Shown here: piece after piece, positions 17,008 to 27,485 of the stretch | How the letters are laid out: every line of letters begins with the position of its first letter | Numbering within the stretch: the stretch's first letter is position 1 | Assembly: GCF_019880545.1 (NCBI RefSeq) | Contig: NZ_JAINVW010000001.1 | Coordinates: forward strand, 186,001-250,000 | DNA: 64,000 nt | Direction: 5' to 3' | Source of the DNA: Flagellimonas meishanensis | GTDB taxonomy: Bacteria; Bacteroidota; Bacteroidia; Flavobacteriales; Flavobacteriaceae | The notes under the pieces: generated by a model | What the model saw: only the letters and a program-made list of their open reading frames with translations | Database searches by the model: none | What the model was told of the DNA's origin: nothing | Position numbers and translations under genes: made by a program

Positions 17008-18504
17008 ATGAGTGAGTACATCCTCGCCTTGGACCAAGGCACCACCAGTTCCAGAGCTGTAGTTTTTGATAAGAAAGGAACCATAATCTCCGTCGCACAA
17101 AAAGAATTTACCCAAATCTTCCCCAAACCGGGATGGGTGGAGCACGATCCCAACGAGATTTGGGCCACGCAGGCTGGGATGGCCGCAGAGGCTGTCAGTA
17201 AAAAAGGACTAAAGGCCGAGCAATTGGCCGCTATTGGCATCACCAACCAGCGCGAGACCGTGGTGGTTTGGGACAAAAATACAGGGGAACCCGTTTACAA
17301 TGCCATTGTGTGGCAAGACAAACGAACCGCCGACTACTGTGACCAATTAAAAAGCGAAGGAAAGTCGGACATGATCCGTACAAAAACGGGATTGGTGATC
17401 GATGCCTATTTTTCAGGGACCAAGGTAAAGTGGATTTTGGACAACGTGGACGGTGCCCGAAAGAAAGCGGAAGCTGGTGACTTGGCCCTGGGCACCATCG
17501 ATACCTGGCTCATTTGGAAAATGACCGAGGGCAGGCTGCACATTACCGATGTGACCAATGCCTCACGTTCCCTCCTCTTTAATATAAACAGCATGGCTTG
17601 GGATGATGAACTCCTCGAGTTGTTGACGGTGCCAAAAAGCATGCTTCCAGAAGTAAAACAATCCAGCGAAGTGTATGGCTATACCAGTCCGAATTTCTTT
17701 GCTTCCAAAATACCCATTGCAGGGATTGCCGGGGACCAGCAGGCTGCGTTGTTTGGTCAAATGTGCACGAAACAGGGTATGGTCAAAAACACCTATGGTA
17801 CGGGCTGCTTCATGCTTATGAACATTGGTGAAAAACCCATTGTATCAAAAAATAACCTATTGACCACAGTTGCTTGGAAAATCAACGGAAAAACCCATTA
17901 TGCCCTGGAAGGAAGTATTTTTATCGCTGGGGCGGTGGTCCAATGGCTTCGTGATAGTTTAAAAATCATCAAAACCTCATCGGAAGTGGAAAAATTGGCG
18001 AGTTCCGTGGAAAGTTCCGAAGGTGTCTATTTTGTTCCGGCATTTGCGGGCTTGGGTGCGCCCCATTGGAACCAGCGGGCACAGGGCACCATTTTTGGAT
18101 TGACCCGAGGGAGCACCGATGCCCATATCGCCCGTGCCGCTTTGGAATCCATCGCTTATCAGACCATGGATATTTTGAAAGCCATGGAAGCCGATTCGGG
18201 GATTTCCATTAAAGAACTTCGCGTGGATGGCGGTGCTACGGTCAACGACCTTTTGATGCAATTCCAAGCCGATGTTTTGAACACGATTACCGTACGACCC
18301 AAAATTGTTGAGACCACGGTGATGGGTGCTGCTTATTTGGCTGGATTGGCCGTGGGTTATTGGAAAAGCCCAGAAGAAATCCAGGATATTTGGCAAACCG
18401 ATGTGCATTTCAACCCAACCACCGAACGGAAACCCATTGAAGACGGTATAAAGGGGTGGTATCGGGCCATTTACGCGCTGGAACATTGGACAAAAAATAG
18501 TTAA
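17008..18504 (+). CDS. glpK: Glycerol kinase
   Basis: 498 residues. An FGGY-family kinase that phosphorylates glycerol to glycerol 3-phosphate. It shows the N-terminal [15 protein letters not shown] phosphate loop, the HDPNEIW segment, [22 protein letters not shown], and the C-terminal [19 protein letters not shown]. Length is exactly that expected. It is followed 59 bp later by the glpF channel gene, giving an uptake-and-trapping pair. Confidence 0.96.
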   Translation: MSEYILALDQGTTSSRAVVFDKKGTIISVAQKEFTQIFPKPGWVEHDPNEIWATQAGMAAEAVSKKGLKAEQLAAIGITNQRETVVVWDKNTGEPVYNAIVWQDKRTADYCDQLKSEGKSDMIRTKTGLVIDAYFSGTKVKWILDNVDGARKKAEAGDLALGTIDTWLIWKMTEGRLHITDVTNASRSLLFNINSMAWDDELLELLTVPKSMLPEVKQSSEVYGYTSPNFFASKIPIAGIAGDQQAALFGQMCTKQGMVKNTYGTGCFMLMNIGEKPIVSKNNLLTTVAWKINGKTHYALEGSIFIAGAVVQWLRDSLKIIKTSSEVEKLASSVESSEGVYFVPAFAGLGAPHWNQRAQGTIFGLTRGSTDAHIARAALESIAYQTMDILKAMEADSGISIKELRVDGGATVNDLLMQFQADVLNTITVRPKIVETTVMGAAYLAGLAVGYWKSPEEIQDIWQTDVHFNPTTERKPIEDGIKGWYRAIYALEHWTKNS

Positions 18505-18563
18505 TAGTTGACCGCATATGATTTTGGTCTTTTCTTTAATCCATAAATCTTGATAAACGTACC

Positions 18564-19292
18564 ATGAGTCCATTTGTTTCTGAAATTGTTGGCACCTTCC
18601 TTCTGATACTTTTGGGGTGCGGCGTAAATGCCAATGTATCACTCCAAAAAACCTACGGAAGTGGTTCTGGCTGGATAGTAATCACCACGGGATGGGCATT
18701 TGCGGTTTATACCGGTGTTGTGGTCGCCGGACCTTACAGTGGAGCGCATATAAATCCGGCAGTGACCATTGGGTTGGCATTTGCCGGTGAATTCCCCTGG
18801 AAAGATGTTCCCATATACATTGCAGCGCAATTTATCGGGGCCATGTTGGCTGCCTTTATGGTTTGGCTTACCCACAAGGCTCATTTTGATGCCACTTCGG
18901 ATGGAAATACCAAAAGGGGTGTGTTCTGCACGGCTCCAGCAATTCAGAATGTGGGCCTAAATTTATTGATGGAGGCGGTGGGCACTTTCGTGCTGGTTTT
19001 CACAGTGCTTTACTTTACGGATGCCGTAATGTCTTCAGATGACACAATAATAGGACTTGGCTCACTCGGGGCACTTCCGGTTGCCCTGTTGGTCTGGGGA
19101 ATTGGATTATCTCTCGGTGGAACCACCGGTTATGCCATTAATCCCGCACGGGACTTGGGGCCACGCATCGTGCATGCCCTATTGCCGCTAAAAGATAAAG
19201 GTTCCAACGGATGGGAATATTCCTGGATTCCAGTGGTTGGACCCATTTTGGGAGGAATCCTTGCCGCAGGACTTGCAATGGCGCTAAGTTAA
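18564..19292 (+). CDS. glpF: MIP-family glycerol facilitator (aquaglyceroporin)
   Basis: 242 residues and six membrane segments. Both half-helix NPA motifs are present: GAHINPAVTIGL and GYAINPARDLGPR. The Asp after the second NPAR is the marker of glycerol facilitators over water-only aquaporins. It follows glpK, so glycerol entering the cell would be phosphorylated at once. The 3' end overlaps the convergent flavoprotein gene by 4 bp. Confidence 0.93.
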   Translation: MSPFVSEIVGTFLLILLGCGVNANVSLQKTYGSGSGWIVITTGWAFAVYTGVVVAGPYSGAHINPAVTIGLAFAGEFPWKDVPIYIAAQFIGAMLAAFMVWLTHKAHFDATSDGNTKRGVFCTAPAIQNVGLNLLMEAVGTFVLVFTVLYFTDAVMSSDDTIIGLGSLGALPVALLVWGIGLSLGGTTGYAINPARDLGPRIVHALLPLKDKGSNGWEYSWIPVVGPILGGILAAGLAMALS

Positions 19293-20557
19293 GCCTTGTC
19301 CGATGCCATGGCCCTAGCCGCGATATAGGCCCCTGTCCAGGCATTTTGAAAGTTGAATCCGCCGGTAATGGCATCCACGTTGATGATTTCCCCAGCAAAA
19401 TAAAGATTGGGGTGCAGTTTACTCTCAAAAGTCTTAAAATTGATTTCCTTCAGGTCGACACCTCCTGCCGTGACAAATTCTTCCTTGAAAGTGCTTTTGC
19501 CATCGACCCTAAATGTTGACGCCGTAAGCTGTTCGGCCAAACCTTGTAATTGCTCCCTGGTGATATCAGCCCATTTCAGCGAATCATCAATCCCTGTGGC
19601 CCGTACCAATTTTATCCAAAGCTTTCTGGGAAGATTCAACGCCTGTGTGCGACTAATGGTTTTCTTGGCCTCAATCTTTTTGATTTCCCTAAGATAGCCC
19701 TCCATGGAGCTACCAGTGTAATCGGGTGTCCAGTTGATTTTGATTTGAAAGGTGTAATTATACGTATTCAAAATTGATGCTCCCCAGGCCGAAAGCCGCA
19801 AAATGGCCGGGCCACTCAATCCCCAGTGGGTTATCAAAACCGGTCCCTCTGCCTTTAGTTTTGGTATCTCTTTGGAAAGGCTTTTCAAGTGCAATGCTCC
19901 TTTGATGGATTCCATCTTTGGGACAACCTCTACCGTAGCATTTGTGCTGACCCCTTGTATGTCCCTTATCCGGTCATCATCAATATTGAAAGTGAAGAGG
20001 GACGGTACGGGTGGGATGATGGTATGGCCCATATCTTTTAACAGTTCCCAAATTTTGGGGTTACTGCCCGTTGCCAACATCAGCTTCTTGGCCTTGTATG
20101 TCGCATTTCTTGTTTCAATTGACCAAAGATTCCCATCTTTTTCGAGTCGGACCACTGAAGTATTTCGCAAAATCTTCACACCCAATTTATTGGCTTCTCC
20201 CTCAAAACAATCTATTATGGTTTGGGAGGAATTGCTTTTTGGGAACACACGGCCGTCTTCCTCAATTTTTAAGGGCACGCCCCGTTCTTCAAAAAATGAC
20301 ATGACATCTAAGGGGGCATGCTGGTGAAAGGGACCCAACAATTCCCTTTCTCCCCTTGGATAATTGATGGCCAATTCTTTTGGTGAAAATTCCCCGTGGG
20401 TCACATTGCATCTTCCACCCCCCGATACCTTTACTTTGGCCAGGACGGTTTTACCCCTTTCCAGAATGGCAATCTTTAGGTTCGGGTTCTGCTCTCCAAC
20501 TTGGATCGCGGCATAGAATCCGGCTGCACCTCCCCCAACAATAATTACATCATACAT
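19289..20557 (-). CDS. HI0933/YhiN-type NAD(P)/FAD-dependent oxidoreductase
   Basis: 422 residues. The FAD-binding motif IIVGGGAAGFYAAIQ is at the N-terminus. KVKVSGGGRCNVTH and the C-terminal AGEIINVDAITGGFNFQNAW are diagnostic of the HI0933-like (BaiN/YhiN) flavoprotein family. The physiological substrate of this family is mostly unknown. Its start overlaps the glycerophosphodiesterase stop (TAATG), so the two are co-translated. Confidence 0.88.
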   Translation of the reverse strand: MYDVIIVGGGAAGFYAAIQVGEQNPNLKIAILERGKTVLAKVKVSGGGRCNVTHGEFSPKELAINYPRGERELLGPFHQHAPLDVMSFFEERGVPLKIEEDGRVFPKSNSSQTIIDCFEGEANKLGVKILRNTSVVRLEKDGNLWSIETRNATYKAKKLMLATGSNPKIWELLKDMGHTIIPPVPSLFTFNIDDDRIRDIQGVSTNATVEVVPKMESIKGALHLKSLSKEIPKLKAEGPVLITHWGLSGPAILRLSAWGASILNTYNYTFQIKINWTPDYTGSSMEGYLREIKKIEAKKTISRTQALNLPRKLWIKLVRATGIDDSLKWADITREQLQGLAEQLTASTFRVDGKSTFKEEFVTAGGVDLKEINFKTFESKLHPNLYFAGEIINVDAITGGFNFQNAWTGAYIAARAMASDKA

Positions 20558-21309
20558 TAATGCACCCGTTCCGGGTAATCGCTGATAATGCCATCCACCC
20601 CAAAATTCTTCATTTTCCCAATCGCGTCCGGTTCATTGACCGTCCATGTGTATATCTTAAATCCATCACCGTGGATTTGGGCCACGTTTTCTTCCGTAAG
20701 GGTCTTATGGTCTGGATTGATGGCCACGGCCTTTAATTCTTTTGCCACCGAAATTGCCTTCAGAGGGTCATCTTCGGTCAGCACGGCGATATTTATTGTA
20801 TCGTTAAGCCTTCTCATTTCACGGAGCTCGTCCCAATTGAAGCTTGAAATAAGGATATTCTCCCAGGTCCAACCCTTTTCCCGGACATAATAATCCAAAA
20901 TAAAGTTTACACGATCCGCAGTGTTGGCGCCTTTTAACTCAATATTCAACGCCACTTGATTTTTTACAAGCTTGAGAACATCCTGTAGCATGGGTATCTT
21001 GTGGCCGCCGTCCAAAATGAGCTGATGCAGGTCCACAATATTGTATTCTTCCACCCTTCCTCCACCATTGGAGAGACGTTCCACACGCTCATCATGGAAT
21101 ACTACAATTTCCCCACTTTCAATTCTAAAAACATCAATCTCGATCATGTCCACTCCCAAATCCATGGCCTTTTGAACAGATGCCAACGTGTTTTCGGTTT
21201 CGTGCCCCATGGCACCCCTATGACCAATGACCAGTGGTTTGGATTCCATCATACTACAGTTATTGAACAAAAAAATAAGTGCCAATGCACATAGTACATT
21301 TCTTTTCAT
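20557..21309 (-). CDS. Glycerophosphodiester phosphodiesterase, lipoprotein
   Basis: 250 residues. It releases glycerol 3-phosphate from deacylated phospholipids. GDPD motifs are IGHRGAMGHETENT (His30), MIEIDVFRIESGEIVVFHDE, and the C-terminal YTWTVNEPDAIGKM. The N-terminus is hydrophobic with a weak lipobox ending at Cys18 (LFNNC), so it is likely periplasmic or outer-membrane anchored. The glycerol facilitator and kinase genes nearby give a plausible scavenging pathway. Confidence 0.9.
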   Translation of the reverse strand: MKRNVLCALALIFLFNNCSMMESKPLVIGHRGAMGHETENTLASVQKAMDLGVDMIEIDVFRIESGEIVVFHDERVERLSNGGGRVEEYNIVDLHQLILDGGHKIPMLQDVLKLVKNQVALNIELKGANTADRVNFILDYYVREKGWTWENILISSFNWDELREMRRLNDTINIAVLTEDDPLKAISVAKELKAVAINPDHKTLTEENVAQIHGDGFKIYTWTVNEPDAIGKMKNFGVDGIISDYPERVH

Positions 21310-21330
21310 AAGTTTCTCAATTTTGACCCC

Positions 21331-21358
21331 TAAAATACGATTTGAAAATGAATCAAAA
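21331..21358 (-). promoter_or_regulatory. Candidate promoter for the glycerophosphodiesterase gene
   Basis: The minus strand reads TTTTG, a 16-bp spacer, then TATTTTA, close to the Bacteroidota TTTG/TAnnTTTG pattern. It is 22 bp upstream of the ATG. It lies in the 178-bp divergent gap 21310-21487, which is otherwise AT-rich and featureless. Confidence 0.35.
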
Positions 21359-21487
21359 TGAATGAAAAAAGTGTTCTAAATTGTAACGATAAAAGTTATT
21401 TTACTAATTTTTATCTTAATTTTTTATTAAATCCTTACATTTTATTTAATACATTTATCACATCAATAACCAATAAATCAATTAAGC

Positions 21488-21910
21488 ATGTTTTCAAAAT
21501 CTAATTTACTTGCCACTTTGGTGGGTGCCATTGTCATGTTCTTTTTGGGATACCTGATTTGGGGTATTGCCACTGTTGATTTCTTTGCGGAGCATACCAT
21601 TGTGAACACCATGAAAGAAGTTCCCAACTTGGGATTGATTGCCCTTGGCAATCTTGTGGGCGCTTTTGTTTTGAGCACGCTGTACAGTAAATGGGCCCGT
21701 GGCCATCATTCTGTTAGTGAAGGATTCCAGTTCGGTGCATGGATTGGGGTCTTTGTAGGTGTTGGAATGGGACTTATCTGGTACGCCACAGCCGAGTGGA
21801 TGGACTTGACAGGCCATGTTGTGGAGGCCATTATTGACATAATATTCTATGGAATAATAGGTGCCATTATCGCTGTGATCTACCAGAAAACCGCTGCCAA
21901 AAAAGATTAG
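21488..21910 (+). CDS. Small integral membrane protein of unknown function
   Basis: 140 residues with about four hydrophobic segments (roughly 8-28, 50-66, 82-101, 112-134) and a charged tail. A conserved look (GYLIWGIATVDFF, EGFQFGAWIGVFVGVGMGL) suggests a family, but I cannot name it with confidence. The ATG at 21488 is preceded by an AT-rich leader. It is monocistronic and followed by a strong terminator. Confidence 0.75.
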   Translation: MFSKSNLLATLVGAIVMFFLGYLIWGIATVDFFAEHTIVNTMKEVPNLGLIALGNLVGAFVLSTLYSKWARGHHSVSEGFQFGAWIGVFVGVGMGLIWYATAEWMDLTGHVVEAIIDIIFYGIIGAIIAVIYQKTAAKKD

Positions 21911-21935
21911 CTAAACAACTGACCAGCCTTACTTG

Positions 21936-21964
21936 GGCGGATTGGAAACAATCCGCCTTTTTTA
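21936..21964 (+). terminator. Rho-independent terminator
   Basis: A 9-bp perfect stem GGCGGATTG / CAATCCGCC (21936-21944, 21949-21957) with a GAAA loop is followed by six T. It lies in the 51-bp gap between convergent genes and ends the 140-residue membrane-protein transcript. Confidence 0.9.
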
Positions 21965-23833
21965 TTCAACAACGGTGAAAATCCTCGATTCCAACGGCCC
22001 GAGCTCTATGGGAAAGCTACCGCCAACATCATTTGTAGAAAGTGTTCTTTTTATTTGGCCATAAAGTGCATCAATTACCTGATGGCTTCCGTTGGCCAAG
22101 CCCCACTTGTCAATTATGTCCTTTGGAATCTTCAAATCGATATCATAGCTCCTTTCACCATCAAAATTGGACACAATGATGAGTTTTTCATCACTGGACC
22201 ATCGTACGTAGGACAGCAATCTATGGTCATAGCCAGCGGTGTGTTCTTTGTTGTAAAAATGGATCTCTTGATAATCGCCCATTAAGGCATTGCTCGTTAT
22301 GGTAAAATTGAGGAGTCTTTTATAGAAATCCCTCAGTTCTTTTTCATTTTCATGCAGTTGGCCTCCATCGAATTTTTTGTCGTTCATCCAACGTTGGTGG
22401 TGCGGCACTCCTATATAATCAAAAATGGATGTCCTTGTCGGTTTTCCAAAACCGGCATCCTCAGCACCCGGCTCCCCGACTTCCTGTCCAAAATAGATCA
22501 TAGTGGGCGAGGTGCTCAATGTTGAGGAAACTACCATTGCCGGCTTGGCAAGTTCGGCGTTCCCGGCAAAATCTGGACTAGCTATCCTTTGTTCATCATG
22601 GTTTTCCAAAAAATGGAGCATGTGGTGCTCTATATCCGCCATGCCCTTTTGGACCACAGGAATATGATCGGTCCACCCGTACCCTTTCATGATATGTTTG
22701 ATGCTGTCATAGAGCTCCACTTTATCATATAGGTAGTCCATTTTGCCCTTCCGGATGTAATCGCGGTACAGGCTTGGGTTGTATACTTCAGCCAGAAGAA
22801 AAGCATTGGGATTCTTCATTTTGATATTGGAATTGAGGTAGCTCCAGAATTCAACGGGGACCATTTCGGCCATGTCAAACCGAAACCCATCCACACCAAA
22901 ATCGAGCCAGTACAATGTGATATCCCGAAACTTTTTCCAAGAATCGGGCAGGGCCTTATCCTGCCAAAACTCGAAATGGGCCCTATGATCTTTGGTATCA
23001 AATCCGTTGGGCAATTCCTCAAAGTCCTTGGTCCCATCGGGCCGGATGCCATAGTTCACTTTAACGGTCTCATACCAATCATTAAAATGGGGCTGTGCCA
23101 ATCGAGAACCGTTTCCAGTCCATTTGGCCGGATTCTCCTCAAATTTTCCGTTGGATAGCCTGTGCTGCTCTCCACCCAATGGAAGATATCCATCCTGCCA
23201 TTCGGGAACACGGAATGCCTTGCCAGGGATGTAATAGAAATTGTTGTTTACATCATATTCCTTGGATGTATCATCATTTGCCCCAAAATCGGAGACGCCC
23301 TCTGGATTGGTCAATCCCTCATAATTTCGGGCCACATGGTTGGGGACGATATCAATGATAACCTTCATCCCCACATCGTGGGTTCTTTGTATCAATGCCC
23401 TGAATTCTTCCAATCTGTTGGCAGGGTCCAAGGCCAAATCCGGATTCACATTATAGTAATCTTTTACAGCGTAAGGTGAACCTGCCCGTCCTTTTACCAC
23501 ATCGGGGTCGTCGTTGGAAATTCCGTATGGGGTGTAGTCATTGATCACTGCATGATGGGGCACTCCTGTGTACCAAATGTGTGTGACTCCCAAATCCTTT
23601 ATTTCCTTGAGTGCGTTTTCGGTAAAATCCGCAAATTTTCCCACTCCGTTCTCTTCAAGTGTGCCCCAGGGTTTGTTGTTGGTGTTGGTATTTCCGAATA
23701 GGCGCGTAAAAACCTGATAGACTACGGTCTTCTTTTTCATAGGTGTTTCAATGGGTTTTTGTTCGGGTTTTTCTTCACAAGACAATAGGATTGTGAATGT
23801 GATCAATGCTAGTATCAGTCGACCCACTTTCAT
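21962..23833 (-). CDS. GH13 alpha-amylase family lipoprotein
   Basis: 623 residues. Signal peptide with lipobox LLSC (Cys19) followed by acidic EEKPE, suggesting a lipoprotein that may face the cell surface. The GH13 catalytic set is visible: nucleophile D320 in DGFRFDMAE, acid/base E349 in LLAEVYNP, and D413 in LENHDEQR, with IDIVPNH (region I) at about 160-167. It would cleave alpha-1,4-glucans or oligosaccharides. Its start overlaps the GH65 stop by 4 bp (ATGA), so it is coupled to the phosphorylase. Confidence 0.92.
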   Translation of the reverse strand: MKVGRLILALITFTILLSCEEKPEQKPIETPMKKKTVVYQVFTRLFGNTNTNNKPWGTLEENGVGKFADFTENALKEIKDLGVTHIWYTGVPHHAVINDYTPYGISNDDPDVVKGRAGSPYAVKDYYNVNPDLALDPANRLEEFRALIQRTHDVGMKVIIDIVPNHVARNYEGLTNPEGVSDFGANDDTSKEYDVNNNFYYIPGKAFRVPEWQDGYLPLGGEQHRLSNGKFEENPAKWTGNGSRLAQPHFNDWYETVKVNYGIRPDGTKDFEELPNGFDTKDHRAHFEFWQDKALPDSWKKFRDITLYWLDFGVDGFRFDMAEMVPVEFWSYLNSNIKMKNPNAFLLAEVYNPSLYRDYIRKGKMDYLYDKVELYDSIKHIMKGYGWTDHIPVVQKGMADIEHHMLHFLENHDEQRIASPDFAGNAELAKPAMVVSSTLSTSPTMIYFGQEVGEPGAEDAGFGKPTRTSIFDYIGVPHHQRWMNDKKFDGGQLHENEKELRDFYKRLLNFTITSNALMGDYQEIHFYNKEHTAGYDHRLLSYVRWSSDEKLIIVSNFDGERSYDIDLKIPKDIIDKWGLANGSHQVIDALYGQIKRTLSTNDVGGSFPIELGPLESRIFTVVE

Positions 23834-26136
23834 GTCACAATGGTTTTGCTGGGTGTCAATTTCACCGTTTTCCCGTTGGCCAAAATGCTCAGTTCCCCGT
23901 TTCCAGAAATTTGAAATGATGTTGCCTCTCTGGTTACGTTAACGGTGATTATTTGATTCCTGAAATTGATTTTGAAGGAATAGGATTTCCATTCTTTGGG
24001 AATTCGTGGGGCAAAACTGAGTTGGCCATCCACGATTCGCATACCGCCGAATCCCTCTACTATGCTCATCCACGTTCCCGCCATGGATGTGATATGAAGC
24101 CCTTCTTCCACTTCCTTGTTGTAATCGTCAAGATCAAGTCTAGATGTCCTTAAGTAGAACGTGTATGCCTGTTCCATCCTGCCCAATTTGGCTGCCTGTA
24201 TGCTGTGCACACATGGTGATAGGGAGGATTCGTGCACCGTGAAGGGTTCATAAAAGTCAAAATGCCTTTCCAATTCTTCTTGTGAAAAATGATCTTCAAA
24301 AAAATAGAAGCCTTGCAGCACATCGGCCTGCTTTATATAGGGAGATCGCAAAATACGGTCCCAACTCCATTTTTGGTTGATAGGTCTTTCGGACTTGTCC
24401 AAATCGGCCACCTTGATGAGTTCCTTGTCCAAAAAGCCATCCTGTTGCAAAAATACCCGGTGTTTTTCGGAATAGGGGAAATAAATGTTGCCGGCCACCT
24501 TGGCCCAATCTTGGAGTTCTTCGGGTCCAATATTGGTTTTTTCAGTAATTCTGGCATAATCCTTTGGGTACTCACGTTCAACCTTTGCCAGTTGTTCCAA
24601 AGTATACTCCACGCACCATTTGGCCAAATAGTTGGTGTACCAGTTGTTATTGACATTGTTTTCGTATTCGTTGGGACCCGTGACACCGAGCATGACGTAT
24701 TGCTCTTTTTCGTTTGAAAAATTCACTCTTTGGTGCCAAAATCTGGCAATTCCCACCAATACTTCAAGTCCCATTTTGGGAATATAACTGTAATCCCCGG
24801 CAAACCTGGTGTAGTTGTAAATGGCGAAGGCGATGGCCCCGTTTCTGTGGATTTCCTCGAAGGTTATTTCCCATTCATTATGGCATTCTTCCCCGTTCAT
24901 GGTGACCATGGGATACAGGGCTGCACCATTGGAGAACCCAAGTTTTTGGGCATTTTCAATGGCCTTGGCCAAATGGTTGTACCTATATTTCAATAAGTTC
25001 CATGCCACCTTCTGGTTTTTGGTTGCCATGTAGAATGGAATGCAATAGGCCTCCGTATCCCAATAGGTGCTGCCGCCATATTTTTCGCCCGTAAAACCTT
25101 TGGGACCAATATTCAACCTGGAATCCTTGCCCAAATAGGTCTGGTTCAATTGAAAGATATTGAAACGTATACCTTGTTGGGCCTTGATATCCCCTTCTAT
25201 CCCAATATCGCTCATCTCCCAAATCTGGCCCCAGGCTTCCTTTTGTTTTTGCAACAGTTTGGCAAAGCCTATTTGTGAGGCTTCATCCAAAACCTGGTTT
25301 GCCGCCTGCTGCAATTGGTCCGTAGGATGGTTTCTATCCACCGTATAGCCCCCGTATTTTGTCAATGTGAGCGTGGCATCCCTTTTTACCATAACGGTAT
25401 AGGAATGTGCAACGGAAGTATCATTTTTTATTACATTGGGGCCGGATTCAATGGGGAATCCATCCAACAAAACCTCATTGTGCATGAAGGTACAGACCCC
25501 AAAATTGGTCTTATTGGTATGCGAATGGACAAATGCCCGATTTTCTTTGGAATCTACCTGGGTAATGTTCCAGAACTTGTCGTCCCAGTTGCTATCCATG
25601 TTCTTGATGCCCCCATCAAGATAGGGTCCCAGCACCACCTCTGCATCTGAATTCAGAATTTGAAGGTTAAGCTGAATCGCTCCTGTCTCATCCAAGTCCA
25701 AGCTCAAAAATCGGATAGCCTCAAAGGCAACCTCAAGGTCGTTGGGCATGGTGGCAACAAAACTTCGACGGTACCAGCCCTCTTTCATGTTGAGTTCCCT
25801 TTTGAAGTTCTCCACTTTTTTGCAGGTGTTCAAATCCAGGATGACCCCATTTATCTTGATATCGATACCAATCCAATTGGGTGCATTGAGCACTTTGGCA
25901 AAATATTCAGGATATCCATTTTTCCACCATCCCACTCTGGTCTTATCGGGATAATAGACGCCGGCAATGTAACTGCCCTGAAAGGTCTCGCCGGAATAAT
26001 GTTCTTCAAAATTGGCTCGCTGCCCCATGGCACCGTTACCTATGCTAAAAAGGCTTTCGGAAGATTTTACCCTTTCCTTATCAAAACCTTCCTCTATAAT
26101 GGACCATGGGTCCGCTAAAATATAATCTTGATTCAT
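23830..26136 (-). CDS. GH65 family disaccharide phosphorylase (maltose/kojibiose phosphorylase-like)
   Basis: 768 residues, cytoplasmic (no signal). GH65 enzymes phosphorolyse alpha-glucosides such as maltose to beta-glucose 1-phosphate and glucose. Visible features are the N-terminal SLFSIGNGAMGQRANFEE, YWDTEAYCIPFY, the block HNEWEITFEEIHRNGA (420-434) where the general-acid Glu is expected, and ESSLSPCVHSIQAAKLG for phosphate binding. Maltose is the likeliest substrate but kojibiose, nigerose or trehalose are not excluded. No beta-phosphoglucomutase is present in the window. Confidence 0.9.
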   Translation of the reverse strand: MNQDYILADPWSIIEEGFDKERVKSSESLFSIGNGAMGQRANFEEHYSGETFQGSYIAGVYYPDKTRVGWWKNGYPEYFAKVLNAPNWIGIDIKINGVILDLNTCKKVENFKRELNMKEGWYRRSFVATMPNDLEVAFEAIRFLSLDLDETGAIQLNLQILNSDAEVVLGPYLDGGIKNMDSNWDDKFWNITQVDSKENRAFVHSHTNKTNFGVCTFMHNEVLLDGFPIESGPNVIKNDTSVAHSYTVMVKRDATLTLTKYGGYTVDRNHPTDQLQQAANQVLDEASQIGFAKLLQKQKEAWGQIWEMSDIGIEGDIKAQQGIRFNIFQLNQTYLGKDSRLNIGPKGFTGEKYGGSTYWDTEAYCIPFYMATKNQKVAWNLLKYRYNHLAKAIENAQKLGFSNGAALYPMVTMNGEECHNEWEITFEEIHRNGAIAFAIYNYTRFAGDYSYIPKMGLEVLVGIARFWHQRVNFSNEKEQYVMLGVTGPNEYENNVNNNWYTNYLAKWCVEYTLEQLAKVEREYPKDYARITEKTNIGPEELQDWAKVAGNIYFPYSEKHRVFLQQDGFLDKELIKVADLDKSERPINQKWSWDRILRSPYIKQADVLQGFYFFEDHFSQEELERHFDFYEPFTVHESSLSPCVHSIQAAKLGRMEQAYTFYLRTSRLDLDDYNKEVEEGLHITSMAGTWMSIVEGFGGMRIVDGQLSFAPRIPKEWKSYSFKINFRNQIITVNVTREATSFQISGNGELSILANGKTVKLTPSKTIVT

Positions 26137-26200
26137 TCTGATTAAAATATCTGGCTGATCGGCAAGGATGATTCCCTGCGATGCTAAATTTGGTGTAAAC

Positions 26201-27220
26201 TTAGTTGATTGTGGAATCCCGAACCACTAAAGTGGGTTCCAAGATCTTGGTTTGATAATTTCCTTCATCGTTTTCATTCTCTACCCTATCTATGAGCATT
26301 TGGGCCGCGATCTCACCCATTTTTTCGCCATGCTGGGCCACCACGGTCAAACTTGGATTAGCGTATTTGGACAACAGTCCGTCGGTAAAACCTATAAATG
26401 AGATGTCATCGGGGATCCTTATTCCCTTTTTCTGAATAAGGCGCATACTATATACTGTAAAAATCTCATTAACGCAGAGTACGGCATCCACACTATTTTT
26501 ATTGAAGAAGTCTTCAATGCTTTTTTCATCCATTTCCATGGAGGACAGTTTTAGGATTCTTTTTTCGTCTATTTCCATATTGCTTTCCAAAAGCGCCTTC
26601 CTATATCCTCCTGTCCTGGCCTTGCTGACACTTAGGTAATCGTCCGTGGTGATTAGAGCGATTTTCTTTCTTCCCTGTCCTATCAATTTTTTTGTGGCCA
26701 TATATGCCCCCAACTCATCATCTATGATGACCTTGTCGCAATCCACCTCGTTGGTGACCCTATCCACCAACACCAAGGGTATACCCTGCTCGGTCACCTC
26801 CTTTAGGTGATTGTAGTCCCCTTTGCGCTGGGTTTCGGAGGATAATGACATTATAAAACCGTCTATACTGCCATTGGCCAACATTTCCATATTGATGACC
26901 TCTCGGTCAAAGGATTCCTCTGAAAGGCAGACAATGACATTATACCCTTTGGCGTTGGCGTGTTTTTCTATACCACGAATCACCGTTGTAAAAAAATGGT
27001 GTACTATGGCCGGGATTACGACTCCGATATTTTTTGTGCGCTTATTTTTGAGGCTTATGGCAATGTTGTTGGGCTTATAATTATAGAGCTTGGCAAACGC
27101 CTGGACCTTTTCCTTCGTGTCTCTGCTGATTTCCTCACTATTCTTAAGTGCTTTAGATACCGTGGATATGGATACCTCCAATTCCCTCGCAATATCCTTT
27201 AAAGTAATTTTTGCTTTCAA
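26201..27220 (-). CDS. LacI-family transcriptional regulator
   Basis: 339 residues. An N-terminal helix-turn-helix (TLKDIARELEVSISTVSKAL) with hinge, then a periplasmic-binding-like effector domain (IGVVIPAIVHHFFTTVIRGI onward). It lies 64 bp upstream of GH65 and divergent from susC. It likely represses both directions and responds to an alpha-glucoside or sugar phosphate. A candidate operator is at 27486-27499. Confidence 0.93.
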   Translation of the reverse strand: MKAKITLKDIARELEVSISTVSKALKNSEEISRDTKEKVQAFAKLYNYKPNNIAISLKNKRTKNIGVVIPAIVHHFFTTVIRGIEKHANAKGYNVIVCLSEESFDREVINMEMLANGSIDGFIMSLSSETQRKGDYNHLKEVTEQGIPLVLVDRVTNEVDCDKVIIDDELGAYMATKKLIGQGRKKIALITTDDYLSVSKARTGGYRKALLESNMEIDEKRILKLSSMEMDEKSIEDFFNKNSVDAVLCVNEIFTVYSMRLIQKKGIRIPDDISFIGFTDGLLSKYANPSLTVVAQHGEKMGEIAAQMLIDRVENENDEGNYQTKILEPTLVVRDSTIN

Positions 27221-27485
27221 AAAAATGAAAAATGATTGTCCCGCAATATGGGAACAAGAGATTAATAAATCGTGACTATAACCCTACTTGGCAACTTTAC
27301 CTTCTTAAACAAAAAAGCACCGAAATTTACGAAACCCCAAGAAATACATGAGCATCATCTGAAAAAATAATGGTATATTAGTCACCATGTTAAGAATCCT
27401 TTTGGATTCTGCTAATTAATTTGCGATTTAGGCAAAACAGCTCTTATAGTTTTATCAACCTTCAATGTCTTCAAAGTTATCAACA

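Noticed and set aside
27393..27410. Hairpin AGAATCC-TTTT-GGATTCT as a terminator
   Set aside because: It is AT-rich with no T-run and lies in a divergent promoter region; it is noted as a structure only.
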